A DNA stretch of 64,000 nucleotides from Belliella calami (GTDB lineage: Bacteria; Bacteroidota; Bacteroidia; Cytophagales; Cyclobacteriaceae): contig NZ_JAKZGS010000019.1 in assembly GCF_022549695.1 (NCBI RefSeq), positions 1-64,000 of the forward strand, given 5' to 3'. The notes beneath the pieces were generated by a model that saw only the letters and a program-made list of their open reading frames with translations, ran no database searches and was not told the origin of the DNA. The position numbers were made by a program, and so were the translations under genes. Shown in pieces: positions 1 through 8,125 of this stretch (its first letter is position 1; each line of letters opens with the position of its first letter).

Positions 1-12
1 CAGACCATGAAC

Positions 13-46
13 AATGGAGCATTTCGAAAAAAAGAAATGCTCCATT
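13..46. terminator. Perfect 13-bp hairpin at window start
   Basis: Stem 13-25 pairs without mismatch with 34-46 around an 8-base A-rich loop. Only a weak T-rich tail follows, so it is either a terminator of a gene left of the window or an intergenic palindrome. It lies directly upstream of the tRNA gene. Confidence 0.5.
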
Positions 47-58
47 TAATTTAATAAT

Positions 59-132
59 GATTCCGTAGCTCAGCTGGTAGAGCATCCCGATTTTTATCGG
101 GAGGGTCCTGGGTTCGAATCCCAGCGGAATCA
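59..132 (+). tRNA. tRNA-Lys (UUU), with an 8-nt anticodon loop
   Basis: The acceptor stem GATTCCG (59-65) pairs with CGGAATC (125-131). The D arm is GCTC/GAGC and the T arm is CTGGG-TTCGAAT-CCCAG, all canonical. The anticodon arm has 5 bp, TCCCG (85-89) with CGGGA (98-102), leaving an 8-base loop (90-97) instead of 7. Taking U33 at 92 and A37 at 96 gives anticodon UUU at 93-95, hence Lys, with one extra base at 90. A90 and T97 could also pair, leaving a 6-base loop. CCA is not encoded. Whether it is a functional Lys tRNA or a diverged copy cannot be settled here. Confidence 0.8.
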
Positions 133-136
133 CAAA

Positions 137-163
137 AGCCTCCTAATTTGGGAGGCTTTTTTT
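137..163 (+). terminator. Terminator after tRNA-Lys
   Basis: A 7-bp stem, AGCCTCC (137-143) with GGAGGCT (150-156), has a 6-base loop and is followed by a 7-T run. It sits five bases past the tRNA 3' end, a standard intrinsic terminator. Confidence 0.85.
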
Positions 164-474
164 GTTTTGTGGTTTTGTTCTTTTTAATTTACTGAAAGAG
201 TTAATGGATGCAAGAAAATTTATAAAATGAAAGAATTTAAGAAAGAGCCGACCAATCTCCGGAAGATGGACTGGCTTGAGCACAAAAACACCAATTGAGC
301 TCACTGTTTCCAGCTAGTCTAATGCCTTTTCTATTGAAACCTCTTGAATGCATTTTTAATACTCATTTTCATTGATAATTTAGGTTTTAAAGCTTTCTTT
401 TGTTTAATTAAAGCTTTGTATGATATTCATACCTATCTTAGTGGCGTGGCATATAAACCCAGATTCAAAAAGTT
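164..474. other. Intergenic region, nothing firm
   Basis: AT-rich DNA between the tRNA terminator and the 4-helix-bundle protein. I see no credible coding frame, no TAnnTTTG promoter box and no strong hairpin. A short palindrome, TATGATATTCATA, lies near 419-431 and could be a protein-binding site, but nothing else supports that. Confidence 0.4.
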
Positions 475-1128
475 ATGAAAACCCCTAAATCTTTAACAAA
501 TAAGCTTAAGGCAGCTATTATTCTAACTTTTTTGCTTTTGATAATATTTGGAAAAAATATTATGGATCGGAAAAATTATACTGAACTTGAGGACTCTTTT
601 GTCTCTGTTTATGAAGACAGGTTAGTTGTTGAAAGTTATATATTTACTATCTCTGAAAATCTTTTTAGGATCAAATTGCTCGTAAATCATTGTTGGGAAG
701 AGACTGATTATTCTCATGTTATAGAAGACATAGAGAAATATGAAGAAAACATCTTGAAAACTGTTGCGACTTTTGAAAAGACAAACCTAACTGATTCGGA
801 AGAGATTTTTCTGGAAGATTTCAGAGAAATCATTGAATCAAATCTAAGGATTGCAGATTATGAACTTTTGTACTCAGATGAGACTGGTATCAATGAAAAG
901 CAAGTACATATTTATAATGGTTTTATAGAAAGAGCCATTAAAGACTTAGAAAGACTTTCACTTATCCAACTTGAGGAAGGCCATAAGCTTGCAGTAAATT
1001 CTGAAAAAGTAGTTACTAGATCTAGAATTTGGGCTCAATTCGAAATTGCAGCCTTAGTGATTCTTTTACTTATAATTTATCTCTTGATATATACTTCCAG
1101 AAATATTAAGTCTGAATTAATAGATTGA
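475..1128 (+). CDS. MCP-type four-helix-bundle membrane protein without a signalling domain
   Basis: 217 residues. There is a short basic N-terminus, one membrane helix (about 12-26), an extracytoplasmic helical region of about 155 residues rich in Glu/Asp, a second membrane helix (about 187-206) and a short tail. This topology and the all-helical ligand-domain pattern match the 4HB_MCP sensor domain of chemoreceptors and kinases. No HAMP, kinase or methyl-accepting domain follows: the protein stops nine residues after the second helix. Such stand-alone sensor modules occur in Cytophagales; their function is unknown. It is monocistronic between the tRNA and a convergent gene, with a shared terminator at 1149-1183. 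Assignment rests on topology and sequence feel rather than a diagnostic motif. Confidence 0.65.
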   Translation: MKTPKSLTNKLKAAIILTFLLLIIFGKNIMDRKNYTELEDSFVSVYEDRLVVESYIFTISENLFRIKLLVNHCWEETDYSHVIEDIEKYEENILKTVATFEKTNLTDSEEIFLEDFREIIESNLRIADYELLYSDETGINEKQVHIYNGFIERAIKDLERLSLIQLEEGHKLAVNSEKVVTRSRIWAQFEIAALVILLLIIYLLIYTSRNIKSELID

Positions 1129-1148
1129 TTTTGCTAGTTTGAACCAAT

Positions 1149-1183
1149 AAAAAAATCCCTGAGCTTAAGCCAGGGATTTTTTT
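1149..1183. terminator. Bidirectional terminator between convergent genes
   Basis: The stem (1149-1161 with 1171-1183) has an A-run on the left and a T-run on the right, so it can terminate the + strand gene ending at 1128 and the - strand operon ending at 1214. The loop contains the small palindrome GCTTAAGC. Confidence 0.85.
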
Positions 1184-1213
1184 ATTCTAAGGTTGGGGCT
1201 TATTTTCGTTTAA

Positions 1214-2122
1214 TTAGAACTCCAAACCTTTCATATAAGTAGCATTTTTTTCAGCAGCTTCCATTGGACTGATATCAACATATCTTTCTTGCTCTACAAT
1301 AAAATATTCCATTCCATTGTCTTTGGCTTTTCTGATAATTGAAGGGAAATCCAATACTCCTGTTCCTACTAAGGTAGATCCATCTGGTTCGGATTTGTCG
1401 AGGCCACTTTGTTTGTCTTTTACATGGCCTAACTTGAATCTGTTAGGATGCTTTGCCAAATACTCTAAAGGATCATAACCAGCTGTATATACCCAGTAAA
1501 GATCAAGCTCGAAATCAACTAAATCTGGATCTGTGTTTTCCAAAAGGTAGTCTTGTGGAATTTGGCCATCAAAATCTACAAAGGTGTATCCATGATTATG
1601 GTAAGCGAACTTTACCCCATTTTTTTTGCAAATCTCCCCTTGTTTGTTGAAATCATCTGCAATCCTCTTGAAATCATCCATTGACTTTTGGGCACCTACA
1701 TAAGGATTGATAAGGTATTTCATGCCAATCTCACCAGCCTCTCCGGCGATTCTATCAAGGTCCTTATATGTATTCACATGCGAAGAAACAAAATCCAATC
1801 CCAAATCATCCGTTAGGTTTTTGAACTCTGTGTTTTTCATACCCCAGAATATCCCTTTGCCTCCATCAAACCCTTCGATCTGATTATAGCCATATCCTGC
1901 AAGTGATTTAATGGTTTCAGAGGCATTCTCAGCCATATTTTCTTTTACAGAATAGAGTTGGATACCAAATGCAGCAAGTGTTTCTTTTGAAGCTGATATG
2001 AGAGTCTCGCTTTCTGCGATTTCAGCACCTTCTTCCTTTTTTGGACTGCAAAACTGGAGGGGTAAAAATGCGCCCATTCCCATAGCCGCACTTAGTTGAA
2101 TAAATTTTCTTCTATTTTTCAT
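1214..2122 (-). CDS. Tat lipoprotein, sugar phosphate isomerase/epimerase (TIM barrel)
   Basis: 302 residues. The N-terminus has a twin-arginine motif (NRRKFIQLS) and a lipobox ending at LQFC, so it should be exported folded and lipid-anchored. The rest is an AP endonuclease 2/xylose-isomerase-like TIM barrel with metal-site motifs HNHGY, ELDLYW, LGHVKD and a terminal VEQE. The family interconverts or cleaves keto sugars, and periplasmic lipoprotein members often sit beside GMC or Gfo/Idh/MocA oxidoreductases. Here it is the last gene of the leftward arm, 56 bases after the gluconate-dehydrogenase subunit 3 gene. Likely role: processing an oxidised (3-keto) sugar in the periplasm. The substrate cannot be read from sequence. 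Confidence 0.85.
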   Translation of the reverse strand: MKNRRKFIQLSAAMGMGAFLPLQFCSPKKEEGAEIAESETLISASKETLAAFGIQLYSVKENMAENASETIKSLAGYGYNQIEGFDGGKGIFWGMKNTEFKNLTDDLGLDFVSSHVNTYKDLDRIAGEAGEIGMKYLINPYVGAQKSMDDFKRIADDFNKQGEICKKNGVKFAYHNHGYTFVDFDGQIPQDYLLENTDPDLVDFELDLYWVYTAGYDPLEYLAKHPNRFKLGHVKDKQSGLDKSEPDGSTLVGTGVLDFPSIIRKAKDNGMEYFIVEQERYVDISPMEAAEKNATYMKGLEF

Positions 2123-2178
2123 GGTTGGTCTGAATTAAAAAGAGAGGCTATTCAAAGCCTCTCCAAGATTTAAAAGAA

Positions 2179-2736
2179 TTAGATCGCAAATACTTTATCA
2201 CCTTTTTTGTAATCTACACATGCATCAAATCTCCCTGGAACTTCCACAAATCGCAATTGTTGGGTGGCACCAATCTCGGACGTAAAGTATCCAAGTATTG
2301 TCAGGTCTTTTAGCATACCGATGACTTTTGGTTCTTTGTCCTCGCTTGTCGAAGCTTTTTGGTTCATTTCATTCAAAAATGCAGTCCTTTGTTCTAAAGT
2401 AGCATCCATGAATTCGTTGTTATTTGCTGATTTGAAATCTTTTTTCAAATTATTCAGACCAGAAACAAAATCATTTTGCTGTTCACCACTGTAGGTATCT
2501 TTGACCATCATTACCATAAACTCACCAATTCCTGCAGCTTTTGCTCCAGGAGTATCAGTGGTAGGTATTATTGCTTCTCCAATTTCATCAAGAAAAGCGA
2601 TTTGCTCTGGAGTGAAATCCAGGCCTACAATTTGATCTTCAGGAGCACATCCGGTCAGGATTACATTGGCTCCAACCATAGCTCCACCCATCATCAAGGC
2701 AAAACTCTTTATTGCATCTCTTCTATTCATTGCCAT
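2179..2736 (-). CDS. Gluconate 2-dehydrogenase subunit 3 family protein (Tat lipoprotein)
   Basis: 185 residues. A Tat motif (NRRDAIKSFA), a hydrophobic stretch and a lipobox (ILTGC) come first, followed by the short helical subunit-3 domain, with FLDEIGEAIIPTTDTPGAKAAGIGEF as its typical opening pattern in part. In this family subunit 3 partners a GMC flavoprotein that lacks its own signal peptide and carries it across the membrane through Tat (hitchhiker export). The neighbouring GMC gene (2759-4435) indeed has no signal sequence and ends 22 bases upstream. Role: small subunit and export chaperone of a periplasmic sugar dehydrogenase. Confidence 0.88.
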   Translation of the reverse strand: MAMNRRDAIKSFALMMGGAMVGANVILTGCAPEDQIVGLDFTPEQIAFLDEIGEAIIPTTDTPGAKAAGIGEFMVMMVKDTYSGEQQNDFVSGLNNLKKDFKSANNNEFMDATLEQRTAFLNEMNQKASTSEDKEPKVIGMLKDLTILGYFTSEIGATQQLRFVEVPGRFDACVDYKKGDKVFAI

Positions 2737-2758
2737 AATAGTTTCCTTTTGTTGATTA

Positions 2759-4435
2759 TTATAGATTACCTTTTTTTAGTTCCTCAACTGCAAAAGCAGC
2801 TGCTCTAGCAGTCAAAGCCATATAAGTCAATGATGGGTTTTGTGCAGCACCTGAGGTCATACAAGCTCCATCTGTAACAAACACATTTTTAGCGTCCCAA
2901 ACTTGGTTGTTTCCATTCAGTACTGAGGTTTTTGGATCTCTACCCATTCTTGCTGTACCCATTTCGTGAATACCTTGTCCAAATGTGTAGCCAGAATCAA
3001 AGGTGTTGATGTTTTTCAGACCTGCAGCTTCCAGCATTTCTGCAGCATCATTCTTCATGTCTACTCGCATTTTCATCTCATTTTCTTTGATCTCAGCATC
3101 CATTTCCAATGCTGGAAGACCCCATTTGTCCACTACAGTCTTGCTGAGTTTGATAGTGTTTTCATGGTATGGCAAGATTTCACCAAAAGCAGTGATTCCC
3201 ATACTCCATGGTCCTGGCTCGCTCAAGGCTTCTTTAAGTGGTGCTCCGAAGTTCATTTCAGCAACATTTCTGCTCCAACCTGATCTACTGGCAGCTCCTT
3301 GGTATCCAAATCCTCTTACATAATCTCGTTTGTCTTCCCCGATGTTTCTAAATCTAGGAATATAAATTCCATTAGGTCTTCTGCCAAAGTAGTACTTGTC
3401 ATCGTATCCTTCCATGGTGCCGTTTGCACCCAATCTGAAATGATGATCCATTACATTGTGGCCGAGTTCTCCCGAACTGCTACCCAAACCGTCAGGCCAA
3501 ATGTCTGTTGCTGAATTCATCAAAATTGAGGTTGATCCAAATGCTGAGGCACAAAGGAAAACAATTTTTGAGTTGTACTCGATTACTTCTTTTGTCTCTG
3601 AATCAATCACCTCAACGCCCGTAGCCTTCTTTGTGTCTTTGTCATAAAGTAGCCTACTGACAACAGAAAAAGGTCTTAGTGTTAAGTTACCTGTTTTCAT
3701 TGCTGCAGGCAAAGTGGAAGACTGAGTACTGAAGTATCCACCAAATGGACATCCTAACCAGCATTTGTTTCTGTACTGGCAATTTGTCCTTGCTTGAATT
3801 GGTTCTGTAATATTGGCAACTCTGCCGATGGTCATATACCTGGAAGTCCCATATTTTTCCTTGATACGGGCAGCTACATCCTTTTCTACACAGTTAAGGT
3901 CCATTGGTTTTTGGAATTCACCATCTGGTAAATGTGGTATTCCATCTTTGGAACCAGAAATCCCAGCGAATTTCTCTACGTAACTGTACCAAGGCGCAAT
4001 GTCCTTGTACCTGATTGGCCAATCCACTGCAATTCCTTCTTTTAAGTTTGCTTCAAAATCAAGATCTGCCAGTCTGTAGCTTTGCCTACCCCAAAGAAGC
4101 GATCGGCCACCTACTTGGTTTCCTCTAAACCATGCAAAAGGTTTTTTCTCAACATAAGGAGAGTCTGATTCATGTGCCCACCAATCTAAGTTTAGCTCAT
4201 TGAGAACATAGTCTCTTCGAAGGTTGGGATGGTTCTCCGTCATTTCGACAGTTCTTCTTCCCCTGTGGGCAATTTCCCAAGGAGGAGTTGTTGCGGTTTT
4301 GTAATCCTTAATGTGTTCGACATTTTTACCTCTTTCCAGTAAGAGGACTTTTAACCCTTTTTCGGTTAATTCTTTCGCTGCCCAACCACCACTTATTCCT
4401 GATCCGACAACTATTGCATCATATTGATTTGCCAT
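2759..4435 (-). CDS. GMC oxidoreductase, catalytic subunit of a sugar (glucoside 3-) dehydrogenase
   Basis: 558 residues. The FAD-binding GSGISGGWAAKEL motif starts at residue 11 and there is no signal peptide. The C-terminal GMC active-site region has H490 (HEMGTARMG) and N533 (AAQNPSLTYM), the expected catalytic pair. Cysteines 219, 225 and 229 form C-x5-C-x3-C, the spacing of the [3Fe-4S] cluster described for bacterial FAD-glucose dehydrogenase alpha subunits, so electrons probably leave FAD through a cluster to a cytochrome c. The adjacent subunit 3 gene supplies the Tat signal, and a cytochrome c lipoprotein is encoded at 9204. Closest functional analogy: glucoside 3-dehydrogenase/LacABC-type complexes. 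Exact sugar unknown. Confidence 0.88.
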   Translation of the reverse strand: MANQYDAIVVGSGISGGWAAKELTEKGLKVLLLERGKNVEHIKDYKTATTPPWEIAHRGRRTVEMTENHPNLRRDYVLNELNLDWWAHESDSPYVEKKPFAWFRGNQVGGRSLLWGRQSYRLADLDFEANLKEGIAVDWPIRYKDIAPWYSYVEKFAGISGSKDGIPHLPDGEFQKPMDLNCVEKDVAARIKEKYGTSRYMTIGRVANITEPIQARTNCQYRNKCWLGCPFGGYFSTQSSTLPAAMKTGNLTLRPFSVVSRLLYDKDTKKATGVEVIDSETKEVIEYNSKIVFLCASAFGSTSILMNSATDIWPDGLGSSSGELGHNVMDHHFRLGANGTMEGYDDKYYFGRRPNGIYIPRFRNIGEDKRDYVRGFGYQGAASRSGWSRNVAEMNFGAPLKEALSEPGPWSMGITAFGEILPYHENTIKLSKTVVDKWGLPALEMDAEIKENEMKMRVDMKNDAAEMLEAAGLKNINTFDSGYTFGQGIHEMGTARMGRDPKTSVLNGNNQVWDAKNVFVTDGACMTSGAAQNPSLTYMALTARAAAFAVEELKKGNL

Positions 4436-4465
4436 AATTATTGATTTTAAGCTATCTCTTCTTAT

Positions 4466-5341
4466 TTAAATATCACATATTTTTATTGCTTCTTCCAAAG
4501 AGGCAAGTTTGTTTTCTTTTTTTGGCATGAACTCCTGACAAATATATCCCTTAAAGCCAGTTTCTAAGATTGCCTTTACTACTGCCGGATAATTGATTTC
4601 TTGGGAGTCATCGATCTCATTTCTTCCAGGATTGCCAGCCGTATGGTAATGGGCGATGTATTGGTGGCTGTTTTTGATTGTGCGTATCAAATCGCCTTCA
4701 TCTATCTGCATGTGGTAGATATCATAGAGTAATTTGAAATTGTCACTACCAAGTCGTTTGCATAGCTCAACTCCCCAAGATGTTTTATCACACATATAAT
4801 CAGGATGATCTATTCGGCTATTTAGCAACTCCATGACTAGGGTTACCTTGTGTTTTTCAGCGAGTCCAATCACTTTTTTCAAGCCTTCGACACTGTTTTG
4901 AAGTCCTGTTTCATCATCCATTCCATCTCTGTTACCACTAAAGCAAATTAGGTTTTTGTACCCCGCTTTTGCTACAAGTGGAATTATTTCAGTATAGTTT
5001 TTGACAAGTTGCTCATGGTAGGTTTTATTGTTAAAACCTTTTTCGAGACTAACTTCAGCACCATTGCACATAGAACAATCCACGCCGTTGGCTTGAAGGA
5101 TATGCCAATCTTTTGGACCAACTAGATCTATGGCGTTAAATCCGATTTTCTTGATTGATTTGCAAAGTTCCTCCAAAGATAAATGTCCAAAAGTCCATGC
5201 ACATACAGCATGGTTGACATTTCCTTTCAGGTTTGAGTTTTTCATAGGGCTAGCATTAAGCTTGATCAAAGGAAGGACACTAGCAGCTAGCGAACCCACT
5301 ATCATTTTTTTTACGCTAGTTCTTCTATTGATATGATTCAT
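4466..5341 (-). CDS. Tat-exported hydroxypyruvate isomerase-like TIM-barrel protein
   Basis: 291 residues from the ATG at 5341. A longer in-frame reading to 5452 would overlap the upstream transporter gene and lacks the signal-peptide start, so I reject it. The N-terminus reads NRRTSVKKMIVGS, a twin-arginine signal. The barrel has the Hyi family signature around HYHTAGNPGRNEIDD, with metal ligands in LVMELLN, LLYDIYHMQ and CQEFMP. Hyi normally interconverts hydroxypyruvate and tartronate semialdehyde in the cytoplasm. A Tat-exported relative next to a sugar dehydrogenase more likely isomerises or epimerises an oxidised sugar. It starts 5 bases after the MFS stop codon. Confidence 0.85.
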   Translation of the reverse strand: MNHINRRTSVKKMIVGSLAASVLPLIKLNASPMKNSNLKGNVNHAVCAWTFGHLSLEELCKSIKKIGFNAIDLVGPKDWHILQANGVDCSMCNGAEVSLEKGFNNKTYHEQLVKNYTEIIPLVAKAGYKNLICFSGNRDGMDDETGLQNSVEGLKKVIGLAEKHKVTLVMELLNSRIDHPDYMCDKTSWGVELCKRLGSDNFKLLYDIYHMQIDEGDLIRTIKNSHQYIAHYHTAGNPGRNEIDDSQEINYPAVVKAILETGFKGYICQEFMPKKENKLASLEEAIKICDI

Positions 5342-5346
5342 TTTGG

Positions 5347-6582
5347 TTAAGAAAGGTTTGATTGTTTTTTGGACTCGTCTTTGAAGAAAATAAGGAAAAA
5401 GAACACCACAAAAACGGCTATTCCGGATGGGATCATCCAGATAGACTGCCAATCGTGTGTACCATCTGCTGCTAGATACATGTCTGAAACCTTCCCTGCC
5501 ACAAAGAATCCAATCAACATCCCTACACCATATGTAGCTAAGGTTATCAGCCCTTGTGCTGACGATTTGAATATTTCTCCTGCTTTTGAATCAGTATAAA
5601 TTTGACCTGATACGAAGAAAAAATCATAGCAGATTCCATGGAGTGCTATACCGATAATCAATAAAAACAGTCCACTGTCAGCATCTCCTATTGCAAATAA
5701 AATATACCTGAGTACCCAAGCAATCATCCCAAGCAACAAAGTCTTTTTAAAACCAAATCTTTTAAAGAATACTGGCAACAGCAAAAGGAAAAGTGCTTCT
5801 GAAATTTGACCAATTGTCATTTTACCAGTTGGGTCTGCTACACCAATCTCTGCCAAGAATGGGTTGGCATTTTGGTAATAAAAAGCCAAAGGAATACAGA
5901 TCAAAATTGACGAAACGAAGAAAACGGCAAAGTTTCTTTCTTTTAATAAACTAAGTGCATCAAAACCTAAAATTTCTGAAATCCTCAATTTCTGGGTTCT
6001 ATCAGCTTTTGGAGGAGTTTTAGGTAAGGTGAATGAGAAGATACCCAAAATCAAAGAGGCTATTCCCGCAAGCATAAATGTGTTTTTCAAAAATCCAGAT
6101 GCCATGTTTTCCACTGAATCCCAAGTAAACAAATAACTGATCGAGAGACCTGCTACGATCCAGCCGATAGTTCCCCAAACTCTAATGGTAGAGAAATCTT
6201 TTTCAGGATCTTTCATCTGGTTGAAAGATACGGAATTGACCAAGGCCAAAGTTGGCATATACAAGATCATGTATAATAATAGGTAAGGGTAGAAGCTTAC
6301 AAAATCCGCGGATTGGTACATGGCAAGCATAAGTCCTGCTCCTGCCAAGTGTAGTAATCCCAATATTTTTTCTGCATTGAAATACCTATCGGCAATCAAG
6401 CCAATAATAAATGGAGCAATGATAGCCCCCAATGATTGAGTTGAGAATGCAGTTGCTATTTGGGTTCCTGTTGCATTTAGATTGGCTCCTAGAAATGTAC
6501 CGAGGGTGACGAACCATGATCCCCATATGAAAAACTCAAGGAACATCATGAAAGAGAGACGAAAGCGAATTCCTGTACTCAT
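5347..6582 (-). CDS. MFS transporter of the nucleoside:H+ symporter (NupG-like) family
   Basis: 411 residues with about 12 membrane helices. The N-terminal RFRLSFMMFLEFFIWGSWFV and the IGLIADRYF loop resemble the NHS/NupG family. Bacteroidetes members are frequently found in sugar-oxidation loci rather than nucleoside loci, so the substrate here is more likely a keto-sugar or sugar product than a nucleoside (inference from context). First gene of the leftward operon; its start lies 284 bases from the divergent dehydrogenase at 6867, so the promoters of both arms lie in that gap. Confidence 0.82.
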   Translation of the reverse strand: MSTGIRFRLSFMMFLEFFIWGSWFVTLGTFLGANLNATGTQIATAFSTQSLGAIIAPFIIGLIADRYFNAEKILGLLHLAGAGLMLAMYQSADFVSFYPYLLLYMILYMPTLALVNSVSFNQMKDPEKDFSTIRVWGTIGWIVAGLSISYLFTWDSVENMASGFLKNTFMLAGIASLILGIFSFTLPKTPPKADRTQKLRISEILGFDALSLLKERNFAVFFVSSILICIPLAFYYQNANPFLAEIGVADPTGKMTIGQISEALFLLLLPVFFKRFGFKKTLLLGMIAWVLRYILFAIGDADSGLFLLIIGIALHGICYDFFFVSGQIYTDSKAGEIFKSSAQGLITLATYGVGMLIGFFVAGKVSDMYLAADGTHDWQSIWMIPSGIAVFVVFFFLIFFKDESKKQSNLS

Positions 6583-6866
6583 TAATTTTGATGGTTAATA
6601 GGTTTGGATAATGTTAATTGAACTAGAATGAAATGGCAAACTATTAATTTTAAGTTTAATATTTAGGCTTTTTCTATTAATTTTAAATTTCATGAACAAA
6701 ATTGCAACAAAGTAAAAAGTAAAAACCATTCATTTACCGTTTATAATGTTGTTTTCCGTTATATCATTTATTGTATTTGGTTTTCAAGATCAAATAATTG
6801 ATAATTTATCCCTAATGTATCAAAATTCAAAATTTTTAATATTCGAATAAAAGCAAAACAATCAAC
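6583..6866. promoter_or_regulatory. Divergent control region of the sugar-oxidation locus
   Basis: 284 bases, very AT-rich, separating the two divergent operons; both promoters must lie here or be absent. I see no exact TAnnTTTG box on the + strand and no clean operator palindrome. No regulator gene is adjacent. The call is positional. Confidence 0.5.
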
Positions 6867-8036
6867 ATGATGAAAAATAGAAAGTTAAAAATGGGAATGA
6901 TAGGTGGGGGGCCGGGTTCTTTTATAGGTGCTATTCATAGAAATGCGGCGCTGATGGATGGACTTATAGAGATCGTGGCTGGTGTTTTCAGCAGCAAACC
7001 AGAGAAGTCAGCCCAGACAGGAAAAGAAATGATGCTTGATGAAAATAGGGTTTATAGTTCTTATGATGAAATGTTTGAAAAAGAGCTTCAATTGCCAATT
7101 TCTGAAAGAATTGATATTGTGAGTATTGTAACTCCAAACCACGCACATTTTGATCCAACAAAAAAAGCTTTGGAAATGGGCTTTCATGTAATTTTGGACA
7201 AGCCTATGACTTTAAATTATGATGAAGCGAAAGAATTGTTCCACATTATAGAGAAGGCTGAGGGGATATTTTGCCTTACCCATACTTACACGGGTTACCC
7301 CATGGTCAAGCAAGCCAAACAAATGATAGCAGATGGAGTAATTGGGGAGGTAAGAAAAGCTTACGTAGAATATCCTCAAGGTTGGCTATGGAAGTTGTTG
7401 GAATCTGAGGATAATAAGCAGGCACAATGGAGGACAGACCCGAGCAAAAGTGGAGCTTCTGGATGTTTTGGTGACATAGGAACGCATGCATTCAATTTGG
7501 TAGAATATGTTTCAGGCCAAAAAGTGGCGAAAATTTGTGCAGATTTGGATGTCAAAGTCGATGGAAGACTATTGGATGATGATGGCGCTGTATTGATGCG
7601 ATTTGAAAATAATGCTTCTGGAATCCTTACAGCTTCACAAATAGACACCGGTGCAGAGAATAATCTGAAATTCAAGATCTATGGTGACAAAGGTGGCTTG
7701 GAGTGGATGCAGGAAGATTGCAATTCTTTGATTTTAAGATGGCCGGATAAGCCTGACGAAGTTTATAGAGCTGGTTCGCCATATCTTTCTTCTTTAGCTC
7801 AAGAGAATACACGGACGCCAGCTGGACATCCTGAGGGATATATGGAGGCCTTTGCTAACATATACAGGAATTTTGCTCGCTGTATTTATGCCAAGCAGAA
7901 TGGTGTTGAACCAAAAAAAGAATGGCTTGATTTTCCAGGAGCTGAAGATGGTATTCGGGGAATGGCATTTGTTGACCATGTTTTGAAAAGTTCAGCCTCA
8001 GACCAAAAATGGACTCCGTTTATTGTTGAAAAGTAG
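6867..8036 (+). CDS. Gfo/Idh/MocA family oxidoreductase
   Basis: 389 residues. The Rossmann fold opens with GMIGGGPGSFIGAIHR; the family EKP motif appears as LDKPMTLNYDEA with the catalytic Lys kept. The C-terminal half carries the GDIGTHAFNLVEYVSG substrate-domain motif (D and H expected in catalysis). There is no signal peptide, so it is cytoplasmic and NAD(P)-dependent. The family oxidises or reduces sugar ring carbons, including 3-keto sugar chemistry. First gene of the rightward arm, 89 bases before a TIM-barrel isomerase that probably works on the same intermediate. Confidence 0.9.
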   Translation: MMKNRKLKMGMIGGGPGSFIGAIHRNAALMDGLIEIVAGVFSSKPEKSAQTGKEMMLDENRVYSSYDEMFEKELQLPISERIDIVSIVTPNHAHFDPTKKALEMGFHVILDKPMTLNYDEAKELFHIIEKAEGIFCLTHTYTGYPMVKQAKQMIADGVIGEVRKAYVEYPQGWLWKLLESEDNKQAQWRTDPSKSGASGCFGDIGTHAFNLVEYVSGQKVAKICADLDVKVDGRLLDDDGAVLMRFENNASGILTASQIDTGAENNLKFKIYGDKGGLEWMQEDCNSLILRWPDKPDEVYRAGSPYLSSLAQENTRTPAGHPEGYMEAFANIYRNFARCIYAKQNGVEPKKEWLDFPGAEDGIRGMAFVDHVLKSSASDQKWTPFIVEK

Positions 8037-8125
8037 TTGATTTAGCGATTCATAGGGTCTAAATCCTTCTCTATCGCTCAGTAAAATAATCTAAAATTAA
8101 ACCTAAAACCTAAAAACACTAACTT

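Noticed and set aside
5342-5452. Longer N-terminus for the Hyi-like protein
   Set aside because: It overlaps the end of the MFS gene and would bury the Tat signal; ATG at 5341 preferred.
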